From contig JBLWXV010000001.1 in NCBI GenBank assembly GCA_048267245.1, positions 1,054,001 to 1,118,000 of the forward strand: a stretch of 64,000 nucleotides of DNA. Reading direction: 5' to 3'. The translations under genes and the position numbers were made by a program. The notes under the pieces were generated by a model. It was not told the origin of the DNA, ran no database searches, and was given only the letters and a program-made list of their open reading frames with translations. This stretch comes from JBLWXV01 sp048267245 (GTDB lineage: Bacteria; Bdellovibrionota; Bacteriovoracia; Bacteriovoracales; Bacteriovoracaceae). Shown here in pieces: positions 34,160 through 43,100 of this stretch. Each line of letters opens with the position of its first letter. Within the stretch, counting starts at the first letter, position 1.

Positions 34160-35317
34160 ATGCAGCAGAGAATGGGCCCTGTGCGCCCGCTCTTTTGGCG
34201 ATTGACTAGTTTGTGGACACTTTTGTGCCTACTCACCTCCTTTGGTTGTGGGGAGAAGAAGAATATCGAGGGGGAAATCTCGCAGATGAGGGCCGCTAGC
34301 GCGCTCTGCGCGGCCGGTGAAATTCAGGATACTAATCTACTGGCCGAAGTTGAGGCCCTCGAGACCAAGCTCATTTTTGATCGAAGTGGGCCAGTTCAAA
34401 GAAGAGGTGTGCTCGATCGCCATTTTAAGCCAGAAGCTCCGCTTATTCTCTCGCACGAGCGTTTGCGCTCTACCCTAGAAGAATTTAAGCAATTGCAAGG
34501 CAGAACTCTGGGCCCAGTGGAGGCACAGAATTGGCTCTACTTTAAAAGCGACCTTCAGCGCTGGCGCGACTATCAGTGCTCTCTTGATATGCTCAAAGAG
34601 CGCAGTGAACTCGATCTTCAACTAATTGAGCGGGCCATGAGCCTCGCTAATCGCAAGGGTGAACTTCGCCAAGTGCTAAAGCTGTGCAAAGGCTTCGAGT
34701 CGGGTCTTAAGTGTGAGGCTCTTCTTCAAAATTATTCGCGAGCTGGAAGAGTAGGGGACTATATTTCTCTTTACTCGCCTAAATACGAAGAGCGCGCCCT
34801 GGATGGACTCTTTAACCTTAAGCTAGATCATAACCTTAAGTTTCGTTGTGAGCACGCCTCCACTGAGACGGTGATGAAGGTGAGCATGTCTCACCCACCT
34901 GGCTGGTCGCCACTAAGCCTCGCCTCAATTAAGACTTTTGTAGAGCGAACGTGGAGTCGCCCGGGCGTTTTAAAATTTGAACTCAATTGGGATGTCTCGG
35001 GAAGCGCTGAGACCCATGTCGTTTTTAGCGATAAATCACTCTCATTTGTCTACGATAATGACCCTGGCACCATACACCTCTCACCCTCGGTGCCAATATT
35101 TCAAAGGCCACTGGTGATTGCCCATGAGCTTGGCCACGTTTTGGGTCTTCCCGACTGTTACGTGGAGTACTTTGATGTCGATCGCGATGAAATCGTCTAC
35201 TACGAGCCAACTCACTTACAGCGTGGTCAGGGCAATATTATGTGTTCTATGAGGTGGAATCACACGGCCACACTTCATGCTCTGGAGCAGATCAAAGAGC
35301 AAAAGTGTCTATTTTAA
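34160..35317 (+). CDS. Metzincin-like zinc metalloprotease lipoprotein
   Basis: Encodes 385 residues. A lipoprotein signal ends in LTSFGC (Cys31). Residues 35-230 are helical and carry several cysteines. The C-terminal domain has HELGHVLGLPD: His322, Glu323, His326 and Asp332 form the HExxHxxGxxD zinc site of metzincins of the snapalysin type, with a Met-turn candidate NIMCSM near residue 365. It should cleave proteins outside the inner membrane; in a predator this may act on prey or on self-envelope proteins. AAGGACG precedes the ATG. The 3' end overlaps the next gene by 9 bases. Confidence 0.82.
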   Translation: MQQRMGPVRPLFWRLTSLWTLLCLLTSFGCGEKKNIEGEISQMRAASALCAAGEIQDTNLLAEVEALETKLIFDRSGPVQRRGVLDRHFKPEAPLILSHERLRSTLEEFKQLQGRTLGPVEAQNWLYFKSDLQRWRDYQCSLDMLKERSELDLQLIERAMSLANRKGELRQVLKLCKGFESGLKCEALLQNYSRAGRVGDYISLYSPKYEERALDGLFNLKLDHNLKFRCEHASTETVMKVSMSHPPGWSPLSLASIKTFVERTWSRPGVLKFELNWDVSGSAETHVVFSDKSLSFVYDNDPGTIHLSPSVPIFQRPLVIAHELGHVLGLPDCYVEYFDVDRDEIVYYEPTHLQRGQGNIMCSMRWNHTATLHALEQIKEQKCLF

Positions 35318-35827
35318 AACCGCGAGATAATCCTTTACCGACAGCTTGGCAGCGATAAAATCTGAGGGCTCTAAAAGAAGGCCCTTGGCCACAAGTCTAA
35401 TTTCCTCTGTTTCTTCTCCACTGACTGAATCATCGCTGGCCGCAATGGCAAAGAGGGCGGCTAAAAGGTCTTGGCGCTGCTCTTTAGAGAGGAGATGGTT
35501 GAGTGGGTGGCAGTAGAGATGATTTTCAAGCCCACCAAGGCTTTTAACTTCATCAAAGGCAATCTGAGTGAGCCAACTGGCTTCATCCTTATTGATTTGT
35601 CCCCATTCGCAAAGAATCGCACTCATTTTATCCGCTTCACCCTGGTCAAGTTTCATATCCACAAAGGCGATGCGCGCCAGAAGACCGGCCACACAAGACA
35701 AGGTGGCGAGCTTGTCGGCAGAGTGGTTTGTGAGGTGCTTTTCTACCTTTGAGTGCAGTTGGTGGAGAGTCTCGCTCTCTTTGGGGCCTATGAAAATATC
35801 TTTAAAATGACTGAGAAAACTTGCCAC
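35309..35827 (-). CDS. TerB-like helical protein
   Basis: Encodes 172 residues. The GTG at 35827 is preceded by GAAGGAAGG at ideal spacing, so it was chosen over the ATG at 35866, which has none. All-helical, with the TerB pattern: LSCVAGLLARIAFVDMKLDQGEADKM and LLAALFAIAASDDSVSGEETEEIRLVAKGL, with acidic metal-binding-like clusters (D-x-S-x-S-x-x-E). TerB domains occur in tellurite/phage resistance and stress complexes, but no other ter gene is present. Function unknown. Confidence 0.78.
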   Translation of the reverse strand: MASFLSHFKDIFIGPKESETLHQLHSKVEKHLTNHSADKLATLSCVAGLLARIAFVDMKLDQGEADKMSAILCEWGQINKDEASWLTQIAFDEVKSLGGLENHLYCHPLNHLLSKEQRQDLLAALFAIAASDDSVSGEETEEIRLVAKGLLLEPSDFIAAKLSVKDYLAVLK

Positions 35828-35973
35828 GTTCCTTCCTTCTTTGAAGTTTGATAGACGACTAGACATTTATGATTATCTCTCTCGCGACGGCCGGTGGCAA
35901 ATTTGATACAATCAATGCACAGGTATGAGCCTTGAAATATCAGGGCTTTAGGCTGTTTTACAGATCTGATTTC

Positions 35974-36006
35974 GGGAGCCCCCTTGCAGAGTGGACAATT
36001 GCTCCC
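35974..36006 (+). repeat. Hairpin in the clpS leader
   Basis: GGGAGC (35974-35979) pairs with GCTCCC (36001-36006), followed by ATCTTTATT 30 bases before the clpS ATG. It could attenuate or tune expression; too weak to call a terminator. Confidence 0.4.
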
Positions 36007-36035
36007 ATCTTTATTGTGTGTGAGAAGGTGAATGA

Positions 36036-36368
36036 ATGAGTAAGCGCTTTATTATGTCGGATGATGACTCTGAAGGTGAAAGCGGCGTTGTAACGGCCAA
36101 GAAAGTTAAGGTTAAAAGACCGAGTCTCTATCGCGTTCTTCTACACAATGACGATTACACGACGATGGAATTTGTGATTTATGTGCTTCAAAAGTACTTT
36201 CACAAGTCTTCGGAAGAAGCTCAGGCGATTATGCTCAAGGTTCATCGTGATGGAGTTGGGGTTTGTGGAGTTTATACATTTGAAGTCGCTGAAACAAAGG
36301 CTTCAAAAGTTTCAAGGGACGCCAGGGAAAATGGCCATCCCCTAAAATGTAGCGTCGAACCTGAATAG
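36036..36368 (+). CDS. clpS: ClpS adaptor protein
   Basis: Encodes 110 residues. The core YRVLLHNDDYTTMEFVIYVL is the N-degron pocket of ClpS, with the Asn-Asp-Asp and Met that bind bulky N-terminal residues; the LKVHRDGVGVCGVYTFEVAETK block follows. ClpS hands N-end-rule substrates to ClpA. The gene directly precedes clpA by about 50 bases, the classical arrangement. AAGGTG lies before the ATG. Confidence 0.96.
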   Translation: MSKRFIMSDDDSEGESGVVTAKKVKVKRPSLYRVLLHNDDYTTMEFVIYVLQKYFHKSSEEAQAIMLKVHRDGVGVCGVYTFEVAETKASKVSRDARENGHPLKCSVEPE

Positions 36369-36417
36369 GTAAGCATAATTGGATGGACCACGCGGGTCTA
36401 TCAAAGCGAGATCAAAG

Positions 36418-38775
36418 ATGATGTCAAAAAAATTAGAAACGATCATCAATACGGCCATTAGAAAAGCCAATCGATTAAGGCACGAGTACCTGACTTTAGA
36501 AAATGTTCTGCTTGCTATGCTCGAAGACGGGCAGGTGAGGGATGTTCTTAGCCACTGTGGGGCCAATCTTGAGGAAGTGAAGAAGGAGTTGAGTGAGTTT
36601 GTCGAAGATGACTCGAATTTCTCAATTCTCTCTCAAGAAGAGATCGAAGAGCTCTCCAAGCGCCAATTTGTTGATGAAGAGCTAAGAAAGCTCGCCAGCG
36701 AAAGTGGAATCCAATACCAACCAGAGATTTCACTCTCACTTCAACGGGTAATTCAGCGAGCGGCAATCCACGTCCAGTCTTCTGGAAAGAGAGATATTCT
36801 TGGGATTAATATCCTAGTGGCCCTCTTTCAAGAAAAAGAGTCCTTTGCTCTTTACACACTTCTAAGGCAAGGGGTTGAGCGCTTTAATGTCGTTCAATAT
36901 ATCGCCCATGACCTCGATAAAGCCGTTAACAATACTGAAGGCCATGATGAGGCCCATTCTCTGGGTGAAGAAGCTGGCGGGCCAACGGATGAGGGGGCAA
37001 AGAAGAAGACTGCCCTCGATTCATATTGTATCAATCTAAATAACCTGGCCGGAATGCAGCGAATTGACCCTCTTATTGGTCGCGCTGATGAGGTCTCGCG
37101 CATTGTTCAGATCCTGTGTCGCCGTCGCAAGAATAATCCTCTGATGGTGGGAGCTGCGGGTGTGGGCAAGACGGCGATTGCCGAAGGCTTAGCGTACCTA
37201 ATTGAGCGCGATGAAGTGCCGGAAGTTCTCTTTGGCACGACCATCTTCTCGCTAGACATGGCGAGCTTGCTCGCTGGAGCAAAGTATCGCGGCGATTTTG
37301 AGCAGAGGCTTAAGTCAGTAGTTGGTGAAATTGAAGCGCGAACCGAGCGCGGAGAGCGCACCATCCTCTTTATTGACGAAATTCACACGGTGATGGGGGC
37401 CGGGGCCACGAGCGGAGGTTCACTAGACGCCTCTAATCTTCTTAAACCTTCACTTTCAAGTGGTCGCATTCGCATTTTAGGAAGCACGACCCACGAAGAG
37501 TATCGCAAGTTTATTGAAAAAGACCCTGCCTTTAGCCGTCGCTTCCAAAAACTCGACATTGAAGAGCCTGGGCGCGAGGACACGCTCAAGATCTTGCGCG
37601 GACTCAAGTCTAAGTTTGAAGAGCACCACAACGTAAAATATTCCGATGCAGTCTTAAAGAGTGCGGTGGATCTCTCGGAGCGCTTTATTACAGATCGAAA
37701 GAATCCAGATAAGGCCATCGATGTTCTGGATGAAGCGGGCGCGGCGATTCAATTGCTGCCAGAGGGTAAGCGCAAGACCAATATCTCTAAAAAGGACATT
37801 GAGGAGATCGTCGCTAGAATTGCGAAGATTCCAAAAGTTTCCCTCGAACAAGATGAGAGAAAGCGCCTAAAAGATCTCAAGAAGAATCTTTCAATGCTCA
37901 TTTTTGGTCAGGAAGAGGCCGTCGAGAAGGTGGCCGATGCGATTGTCTTGGCGAGATCGGGACTCGGTGACGACTCAAGACCACTGGCAAGTTTTCTCTT
38001 TGCTGGGCCAACAGGCGTGGGCAAGACAGAACTCGCTCGCCAGCTTTCAATTGAAATTGGAAGCCACCTGGAGCGCTTTGATATGTCTGAATACATGGAA
38101 AAGCACTCGGTGGCCAAGCTGATTGGCGCGCCTCCGGGCTATGTTGGTCACGATCAAGGTGGACTCTTAACCGATGCCGTGAACAAGAATCCTCATTGTA
38201 TCTTGCTGATGGATGAAATCGAAAAGGCCCACCCAGATATCTATAACGTTCTTCTTCAGGTGATGGATCACGGCAAGCTCACAGACTCGCAAGGTCGCGA
38301 GACCAACTTTAGAAATGTCGTCATTATTTTGACGACAAACGCCGGTGCTCGCGAAAATGATGAGGGAGTCATTGGTCTTGGCGGGGCAGTGGGTCCTGAA
38401 AATACCACTCGACGTGATAAGGCCATTAAGAATTACTTCTCACCAGAATTTAGAAATAGGCTCGATGGCATCATCCACTTTAATAAGTTGCCAGACACTG
38501 TGATCCTTCAGATCGTCGAGAAATTCTTGGTCGCCTTGGAGAGTAAGCTCACGGATAAGAATATTGAATTGGTAGTTAATGACGAGGCAAAAGCCTGGCT
38601 CGCAAAACACGGATATGACCCTAAAATGGGGGCTAGACCCATTTCTAGGCTAGTTGATCACGAAATTAAGAAAGTGCTTTCAAGCGAAGTTCTGTTTGGA
38701 AAACTAGAAAATGGCGGCCGTGTTGAGGTCGGTGTTGATAAGAAAGAAGACCGTTTGACCTTCAGTTATTCTTAA
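36418..38775 (+). CDS. clpA: ATP-dependent Clp protease ATPase subunit ClpA
   Basis: Encodes 785 residues. N-domain (about 1-150) binds ClpS; two AAA+ modules follow, with Walker A GAAGVGKT and GPTGVGKTE, Walker B ILFIDEIH and LLMDEIEKAHPD and the sensor/arginine-finger region ENTTRRDKAI. There is no ClpB-type coiled-coil middle domain, so this is ClpA rather than ClpB/ClpC. It unfolds proteins for ClpP, encoded at the right end of the window. Start at ATG 36418; no strong ribosome-binding site. An acidic linker (about residues 170-200) is longer than in E. coli. Confidence 0.95.
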   Translation: MMSKKLETIINTAIRKANRLRHEYLTLENVLLAMLEDGQVRDVLSHCGANLEEVKKELSEFVEDDSNFSILSQEEIEELSKRQFVDEELRKLASESGIQYQPEISLSLQRVIQRAAIHVQSSGKRDILGINILVALFQEKESFALYTLLRQGVERFNVVQYIAHDLDKAVNNTEGHDEAHSLGEEAGGPTDEGAKKKTALDSYCINLNNLAGMQRIDPLIGRADEVSRIVQILCRRRKNNPLMVGAAGVGKTAIAEGLAYLIERDEVPEVLFGTTIFSLDMASLLAGAKYRGDFEQRLKSVVGEIEARTERGERTILFIDEIHTVMGAGATSGGSLDASNLLKPSLSSGRIRILGSTTHEEYRKFIEKDPAFSRRFQKLDIEEPGREDTLKILRGLKSKFEEHHNVKYSDAVLKSAVDLSERFITDRKNPDKAIDVLDEAGAAIQLLPEGKRKTNISKKDIEEIVARIAKIPKVSLEQDERKRLKDLKKNLSMLIFGQEEAVEKVADAIVLARSGLGDDSRPLASFLFAGPTGVGKTELARQLSIEIGSHLERFDMSEYMEKHSVAKLIGAPPGYVGHDQGGLLTDAVNKNPHCILLMDEIEKAHPDIYNVLLQVMDHGKLTDSQGRETNFRNVVIILTTNAGARENDEGVIGLGGAVGPENTTRRDKAIKNYFSPEFRNRLDGIIHFNKLPDTVILQIVEKFLVALESKLTDKNIELVVNDEAKAWLAKHGYDPKMGARPISRLVDHEIKKVLSSEVLFGKLENGGRVEVGVDKKEDRLTFSYS

Positions 38776-38828
38776 TTTTTCTTGCCCGTTTCTCCTTCCT
38801 TTTTATAATCCAAAGACATTTTCAAACC

Positions 38829-38867
38829 GCGTTCACCCCCTTCACCGGGGGCGAACGCCCATTTTTT
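38829..38867 (+). terminator. Intrinsic terminator of clpS-clpA
   Basis: GCGTTCACCCCC (38829-38840) pairs with GGGGGCGAACGC (38847-38858) with one A-C mismatch; CCATTTTTT follows. Confidence 0.85.
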
Positions 38868-39201
38868 GTGCCGCTTTTTTGTTAAAAAAAGGAAAAAAAG
38901 TTCATGGGGTATGGGGGGAAGGAGTAATTGTCACACCAAAAAAACACTTTTAGGGTGGGGGGAGTAAAACTTTTTTTCAAAAAAAAATGCTCTCCCCTAA
39001 AAACGTCGAACGCCTTTATTCATCGATGTTTCAAAAGTTTTTTCGAGGGCGAAGGGACCCCTTTAGACCCGGACAGTGAAAAAAAATCTTAAATGTTTTT
39101 TGAAATTATTCCGTTAAACTTGCTAAAGGTTCGATTTTTGTTTGCGTTGAAACAAAAATGTGTTTATCCTGAAAATAAGTATTGAAACCAGGAGGATGTC
39201 T
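38868..39201. other. Gene-free stretch with homopolymer tracts before the histone-like gene
   Basis: No coding region is convincing. It holds G-rich runs (GGGGTATGGGGGG at 38906-38918, GGGTGGGGGG at 38953-38962), T7 and A9 tracts (38971-38987) and an imperfect hairpin with GGGGAG/CTCCCC arms (38959-38964 with 38992-38997). A-tracts may bend DNA and the region probably carries the promoter of the histone-like gene, but I cannot place -35/-10 boxes. Confidence 0.5.
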
Positions 39202-39510
39202 ATGGCTGCAACAGCAAAGAAGACGACAGCAAAGAAAGCTACTGCTAAAAAAGCAACAAAGAAAAAAGTAGCAAAGAAAGCAACTAAGAAAGCCGCTAAG
39301 AAAGTAGCTAAAAAAGCTACTAAGAAAAAAGCAGCAAAAAAAGTTGCCAAGAAAGCTACTAAAAAAGTAGCGAAGAAAGCTACAAAGAAAGTAGCGAAGA
39401 AAGCAACTAAGAAAGTAGCGAAGAAAAAAGTAGCAAAAAAAGCTACTAAGAAAGCTGCTAAGAAAAAAGTAGCTAAAAAAGCTACTAAGAAAGTTGCTAA
39501 GAAGAAGTAA
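39202..39510 (+). CDS. Histone H1-like Lys/Ala-rich DNA-binding protein
   Basis: Encodes 102 residues, nearly all Lys, Ala, Thr and Val in repeats of the type KKATKKVAKK and KKVAKK. The ATG follows GGAGG by six bases; an alternative ATG at 39196 is too close. Such proteins resemble the C-terminal tail of eukaryotic H1 and bacterial Hc1/AlgP/HctB-like proteins, and compact DNA without sequence specificity. In a bacterium with a biphasic life cycle it could help pack the nucleoid. Its DNA is itself repetitive, so the length may vary by recombination. Confidence 0.85.
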   Translation: MAATAKKTTAKKATAKKATKKKVAKKATKKAAKKVAKKATKKKAAKKVAKKATKKVAKKATKKVAKKATKKVAKKKVAKKATKKAAKKKVAKKATKKVAKKK

Positions 39511-39540
39511 TTCTTTTGCTTAGTTGAAAAAGAAAAAAGG

Positions 39541-39568
39541 GGCCTTCCATGCGGAGGCCTTTTTTTTT
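39541..39568 (+). terminator. Intrinsic terminator of the histone-like gene
   Basis: GGCCTTC (39541-39547) with GGAGGCC (39553-39559), one wobble, then nine Ts. Confidence 0.92.
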
Positions 39569-39647
39569 GCCTTTTCTCCAATTTTTATTCTTAAACGCAC
39601 TTCAAATTCACTCGTAAATTCAATAGGTTAAAAATCAGATATCGAAA

Positions 39648-39713
39648 TGGGGCTAGACGTCACCACGTCTTATTGGTAAGTTGGCGCCACATTTTGCGTG
39701 AGAGATTGCCCCA
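39648..39713 (+). promoter_or_regulatory. Possible structured leader of miaB
   Basis: TGGGGC (39648-39653) pairs with GCCCCA (39708-39713), enclosing the hairpin AGACGT-CACC-ACGTCT (39655-39670) and a weaker GCGC/GCGT hairpin (about 39684-39699). The shape is a small three-way junction ending about 105 bases before the miaB start. This is the only distinct feature in the 308-base gap; it could be a small RNA or leader. Confidence 0.35.
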
Positions 39714-39818
39714 GATTGTACAGCTGATTCGGTAAACTCCTAAGTTCCTAATATTGCTAGAGAGTTCTCTCGTCTAGGCCAATCCTTGCACGCCAAACTC
39801 ATTAATGAGGAAAGTTCA

Positions 39819-41282
39819 ATGGAATCAGGATTAGGCGTTCGAAAATCAGACATTAAAGAAAAGTGGGTAGTCGATCCAGAATCTGGTGAAAAAGTCGTCA
39901 AGATGGGTGACCTGACCTTTCCCGCTCGAAAAGTTTGGGTCAAAACATTTGGCTGTCAGATGAATTATCACGATAGCGATCGCCTACTTGCCCATTTGGG
40001 TGAACTCAATTTCACAAAAACTGAGGAAGTCGAAGAGGCCGATCTGGTTCTCTTTAATACCTGCGCGGTTAGAGACCTCGCCAATAATAAGTTCTACTCT
40101 CAACTTGGCGAGCTCAAAACTCTCAAAAAGCAAAAGGGCAGTGATCTCATTATTGGGGTGGGTGGATGTGTGGCCCAAACTGAAGGCAAGGAACTTGTAA
40201 AGCGCTTTGCCCACCTCGACTTCGCGTTTGGAACCGATGTGATCGACTGTATTAACGATATGGTCTATCGCACTTATGCTGGCGACTCAAAATTCTCCAT
40301 TAATACCTGGGATCGCTCAAGCGACTTCTCAATTGAGACTAAGATTAATCACGGCTCACCCCAAGCCTTCGTCAATATCATCAAGGGCTGCAATAAGTAT
40401 TGTACCTACTGTATCGTTCCCTACACTCGTGGCAAGGAGCGCTCGCGCAGGACTGATGAGATTGTAAAAGACGTCCAGCGCTTGGTTGAGTATCAGGGAG
40501 TTCAAGAAGTCATGCTCCTTGGGCAGAACGTGAACTCATTTGGTAAAGAAAATGGCGAAAACCTCGCCGGTCTTCTCTGTGAGCTAGAGAAAATTAACGG
40601 TCTTGAGCTCATTCGCTATACAACAAGTCACCCATATGACGTTTCTGATGAACTAATTGCCGCCCACGGCGATCTAAAGAAATTAAGCCGCCACCTTCAC
40701 CTGCCCGTTCAGAGTGGAAGTGCGACGGTTCTTTCACGCATGCACCGAGAGTACACTCCCGAGCACTACTTGGGTCTTTTAGAGAAGCTTCGCGCCGCAA
40801 ATCCAGATATCGTTCTCTCAAGTGACATTATCGTGGGCTTTCCGGGTGAGACCCAAGAGGAGTATGAGGACACGCTCAAGCTTTTAGACGCTGCCCAATT
40901 TGATTTCATCTACTCCTATGTCTACTCCGAGCGTAGGGGAACACGCGCGGCTAAGTTTGAGTGTCACTTAACTGATGATATTAAAGGTGAGAGGCTTCGC
41001 GCGCTTCAGGCCTACCAGATTAAGATCCAAGAAAAAATTCGCGCCACTCTCGTTGGTCAAACCCATCGCGTGCTAGTGGACGGCGAAGGAAATATGAAAG
41101 GTATCAAGAAGTGGAAGGGAAGAACAAATTGCAACCGGGTTGTTCACTTTGAACCTCAAGATTCCGAGCAAAATCTCAAGTGGCACTGGGTGGATGTAAA
41201 GATCACCGAGGCCACGGCCTTCAGTTGCCAAGCAGAGTTTTTAGTAGATCACGGCCGTCGATTAACCCCCAGATTACAGTAG
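39819..41282 (+). CDS. miaB: tRNA-2-methylthio-N6-dimethylallyladenosine synthase MiaB
   Basis: Encodes 487 residues; the ATG follows GAGGAAAG, preferred over an in-frame upstream start at 39786. Three N-terminal cluster cysteines are in FGCQMN, NTCAVR and GGCVAQ; the radical-SAM CxxxCxxC is CNKYCTYC near residue 195, and a TRAM domain ends the protein. MiaB adds a methylthio group to i6A37 of tRNAs. A roughly 30-residue polar N-terminal extension precedes the usual start. Confidence 0.95.
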   Translation: MESGLGVRKSDIKEKWVVDPESGEKVVKMGDLTFPARKVWVKTFGCQMNYHDSDRLLAHLGELNFTKTEEVEEADLVLFNTCAVRDLANNKFYSQLGELKTLKKQKGSDLIIGVGGCVAQTEGKELVKRFAHLDFAFGTDVIDCINDMVYRTYAGDSKFSINTWDRSSDFSIETKINHGSPQAFVNIIKGCNKYCTYCIVPYTRGKERSRRTDEIVKDVQRLVEYQGVQEVMLLGQNVNSFGKENGENLAGLLCELEKINGLELIRYTTSHPYDVSDELIAAHGDLKKLSRHLHLPVQSGSATVLSRMHREYTPEHYLGLLEKLRAANPDIVLSSDIIVGFPGETQEEYEDTLKLLDAAQFDFIYSYVYSERRGTRAAKFECHLTDDIKGERLRALQAYQIKIQEKIRATLVGQTHRVLVDGEGNMKGIKKWKGRTNCNRVVHFEPQDSEQNLKWHWVDVKITEATAFSCQAEFLVDHGRRLTPRLQ

Positions 41283-41373
41283 TTTAGGGGAGTAAAACTC
41301 GCCATTTTTGCCGGGTGTCGATCGGCCCGGCCGCGCTCCTATATAGTGAAAGAAGTTACTATGGGAGGGGCAT

Positions 41374-41991
41374 GTGAATTTTTTGGCCGTTTTATCAATA
41401 CTTGCCACGATTCTTTTTTCTAGCGATGCCTTCGCTCTCTTTGAACTCTCTGGTGAGTTTGGTTACAAAAATCAAGCCTACGGAAGTTCGCGAGAAAATG
41501 ACATCACCGAGCGCACTTACTCTGGCAGCCTTGCCATGTACTTGTTTGAAACGACGGCGCTCGAATTAAATTATAGTTTTTCGACCTCTATTACTGACGA
41601 GCACAACACGATCGCGGTGACCGGAACGGATGTGAATATTATCGGTATGGTCAACACTGTTGAGAGTGAAGTCTTTGGGGTCGGAGTCAGGCAGCTTCTG
41701 GCCAGTCGAAAATCTATGATTAGACCCCTTGTTAGCGTGGGTTATGCCAAGCAATTTGTGGTCGATTTTACCGACATCACCATTCAAGATAGTGCCGGAC
41801 AGGTCACAGAGCTTAGGACGGGGCAATCTCGCAGCAAATCCGACTCTGTTTTTGCAAGTTTTAGCTTGGAGCTGAGACTCATTAAGCACATGGCACTTCG
41901 AGGCTCTGTTCAAACCGTTTTTCCGGCCTTCGAATTTGATAAGATGAAAGATTATCAGAAGTACACCGCCGGATTTACATGGATTTTCTAA
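41374..41991 (+). CDS. Outer-membrane beta-barrel protein
   Basis: Encodes 205 residues. Signal peptide cleaved near DAFA-L; alternating hydrophobic strands through the mature part (LELSGEFGYK-type, SGSLAMYLFE, ALELNYSFST) and a C-terminal phenylalanine (AGFTWIF), the BAM recognition signature. Probably an eight-strand OmpW/OmpA-type barrel. GTG start after GGAGGGG. Its 3' end overlaps the next gene by 13 bases, so they form one unit with the peptidase-like lipoprotein and the GshB-like gene. Confidence 0.82.
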   Translation: MNFLAVLSILATILFSSDAFALFELSGEFGYKNQAYGSSRENDITERTYSGSLAMYLFETTALELNYSFSTSITDEHNTIAVTGTDVNIIGMVNTVESEVFGVGVRQLLASRKSMIRPLVSVGYAKQFVVDFTDITIQDSAGQVTELRTGQSRSKSDSVFASFSLELRLIKHMALRGSVQTVFPAFEFDKMKDYQKYTAGFTWIF

Positions 41992-43100
41992 GAACGACAT
42001 CGCTTCTTGCCCTCCTTTTAATGACTACCTCCTGCGCCAAGGTCGGCTATATGATCGATCAGGGGACGGGGCAGATCAAATTGCAGGCGCGAGCTCGCGC
42101 TAATGAGGAGGTTTTAAAAGACCCGCGCATTCCATCAGCGCACAAAGAGAAAATCTTGCTCGCACTTAAGGCCAAGGAATACTTCTACAAGTACTTCAGT
42201 AAGAAAGAGACTGGGATTTATACCAAGACCACGGTGCTGGAAAATGACATGGTTACAACCCTCGTGATTGTGAGTCCTGTCGATAAAATTGAGGCCCAGA
42301 AAGAGTGCTTTCCCTTTGTTGGTTGCTTTCCCTATCTCGGCTTCTTTGACCCTGGGGACGCAAAGGAATACGCTCGGGGTAAAGAAGAGCAAGGCTATGT
42401 GACATTTTCTAGACCGGTCTATGCCTATTCTACGTTGGGGCATTTTGAGGACACGATTCTCTCGTCTTTTTTTCACTACTCGGATGAGGATCTGGTGGAG
42501 CTCATTTTTCACGAGCTTTTTCATACGATCTTCTTTGTTAAAGATGAAGTCGACCTCAATGAGAACCTGGCCAACTTCTTTGGTGAAAAGCTGCGGGCGA
42601 TCTACCTTGGTTGGGATCAGGCCAAGATGGCGCGGGAAAAGGGTGAGCAGGAAGTGCAAGAAGGCCTCTCAAGCTTGATTGTTCAAAAGGTAGGAGTGCT
42701 CTCAAAGATTTACCAAGAGCATTCGGGGGCCACTAAAGAGCTGCTCTCAGAGCTTCTCACGGGCTTTTTGGAGCGAGACTTTAAGCCCGCCATCAATTCC
42801 TACTGTGACCAAAATAAGATCGAAGCTAGGCGCTGTTGGCCGCTAAAGCGCAAGTGGAATAACGCCAGTTTTGCGGCCTTCTTGACCTACGAGCAAAAGG
42901 CGCAGCGAATAAGTGAACTACAAAATGAACTAAACTTAGATCTACTGCAGCTCTATGTTCTTCTTGAAAAGAGTTATGCTTGCTATGATAAGCTGTCTTC
43001 AGATAAAAAAGACAACTTAAGCTTTGAGCAACTTCTTTTTGAAAAGAGAGAGCAACTATGTCCAGGCATATCATCTACATTGACCCCCTCGAAAAATTAG
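41979..43100 (+). CDS. Putative aminopeptidase lipoprotein (PF10023-like)
   Basis: Encodes 373 residues. Lipobox MTTSC (Cys19), then KVGYMIDQGTGQIKL, FPYLGFFDPGDAKEYA, VYAYSTLGHFEDTIL and the zinc motif HELFH (His178, Glu179, His182) with a downstream acidic ligand candidate in NENLANFFGE (Glu195). This is the layout of the poorly studied PF10023 'putative aminopeptidase' group. It would work on peptides in the periplasm or on the outer membrane. It overlaps the barrel gene by 13 bases upstream and the ligase gene by 43 bases downstream. Confidence 0.83.
   Translation: MDFLRTTSLLALLLMTTSCAKVGYMIDQGTGQIKLQARARANEEVLKDPRIPSAHKEKILLALKAKEYFYKYFSKKETGIYTKTTVLENDMVTTLVIVSPVDKIEAQKECFPFVGCFPYLGFFDPGDAKEYARGKEEQGYVTFSRPVYAYSTLGHFEDTILSSFFHYSDEDLVELIFHELFHTIFFVKDEVDLNENLANFFGEKLRAIYLGWDQAKMAREKGEQEVQEGLSSLIVQKVGVLSKIYQEHSGATKELLSELLTGFLERDFKPAINSYCDQNKIEARRCWPLKRKWNNASFAAFLTYEQKAQRISELQNELNLDLLQLYVLLEKSYACYDKLSSDKKDNLSFEQLLFEKREQLCPGISSTLTPSKN

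Noticed and set aside
39123..39581. 152-residue minus-strand frame rich in Phe, Leu and Val over the histone-like gene
   Set aside because: It is the complement of the Lys/Ala repeats, has no ribosome-binding site, and includes the terminator. Not a gene.
38956..41300. GGGGAGTAAAACT seen at about 38959 and 41287
   Set aside because: A 13-base repeat is expected by chance tens of times in 64 kb and nothing else nearby is shared.
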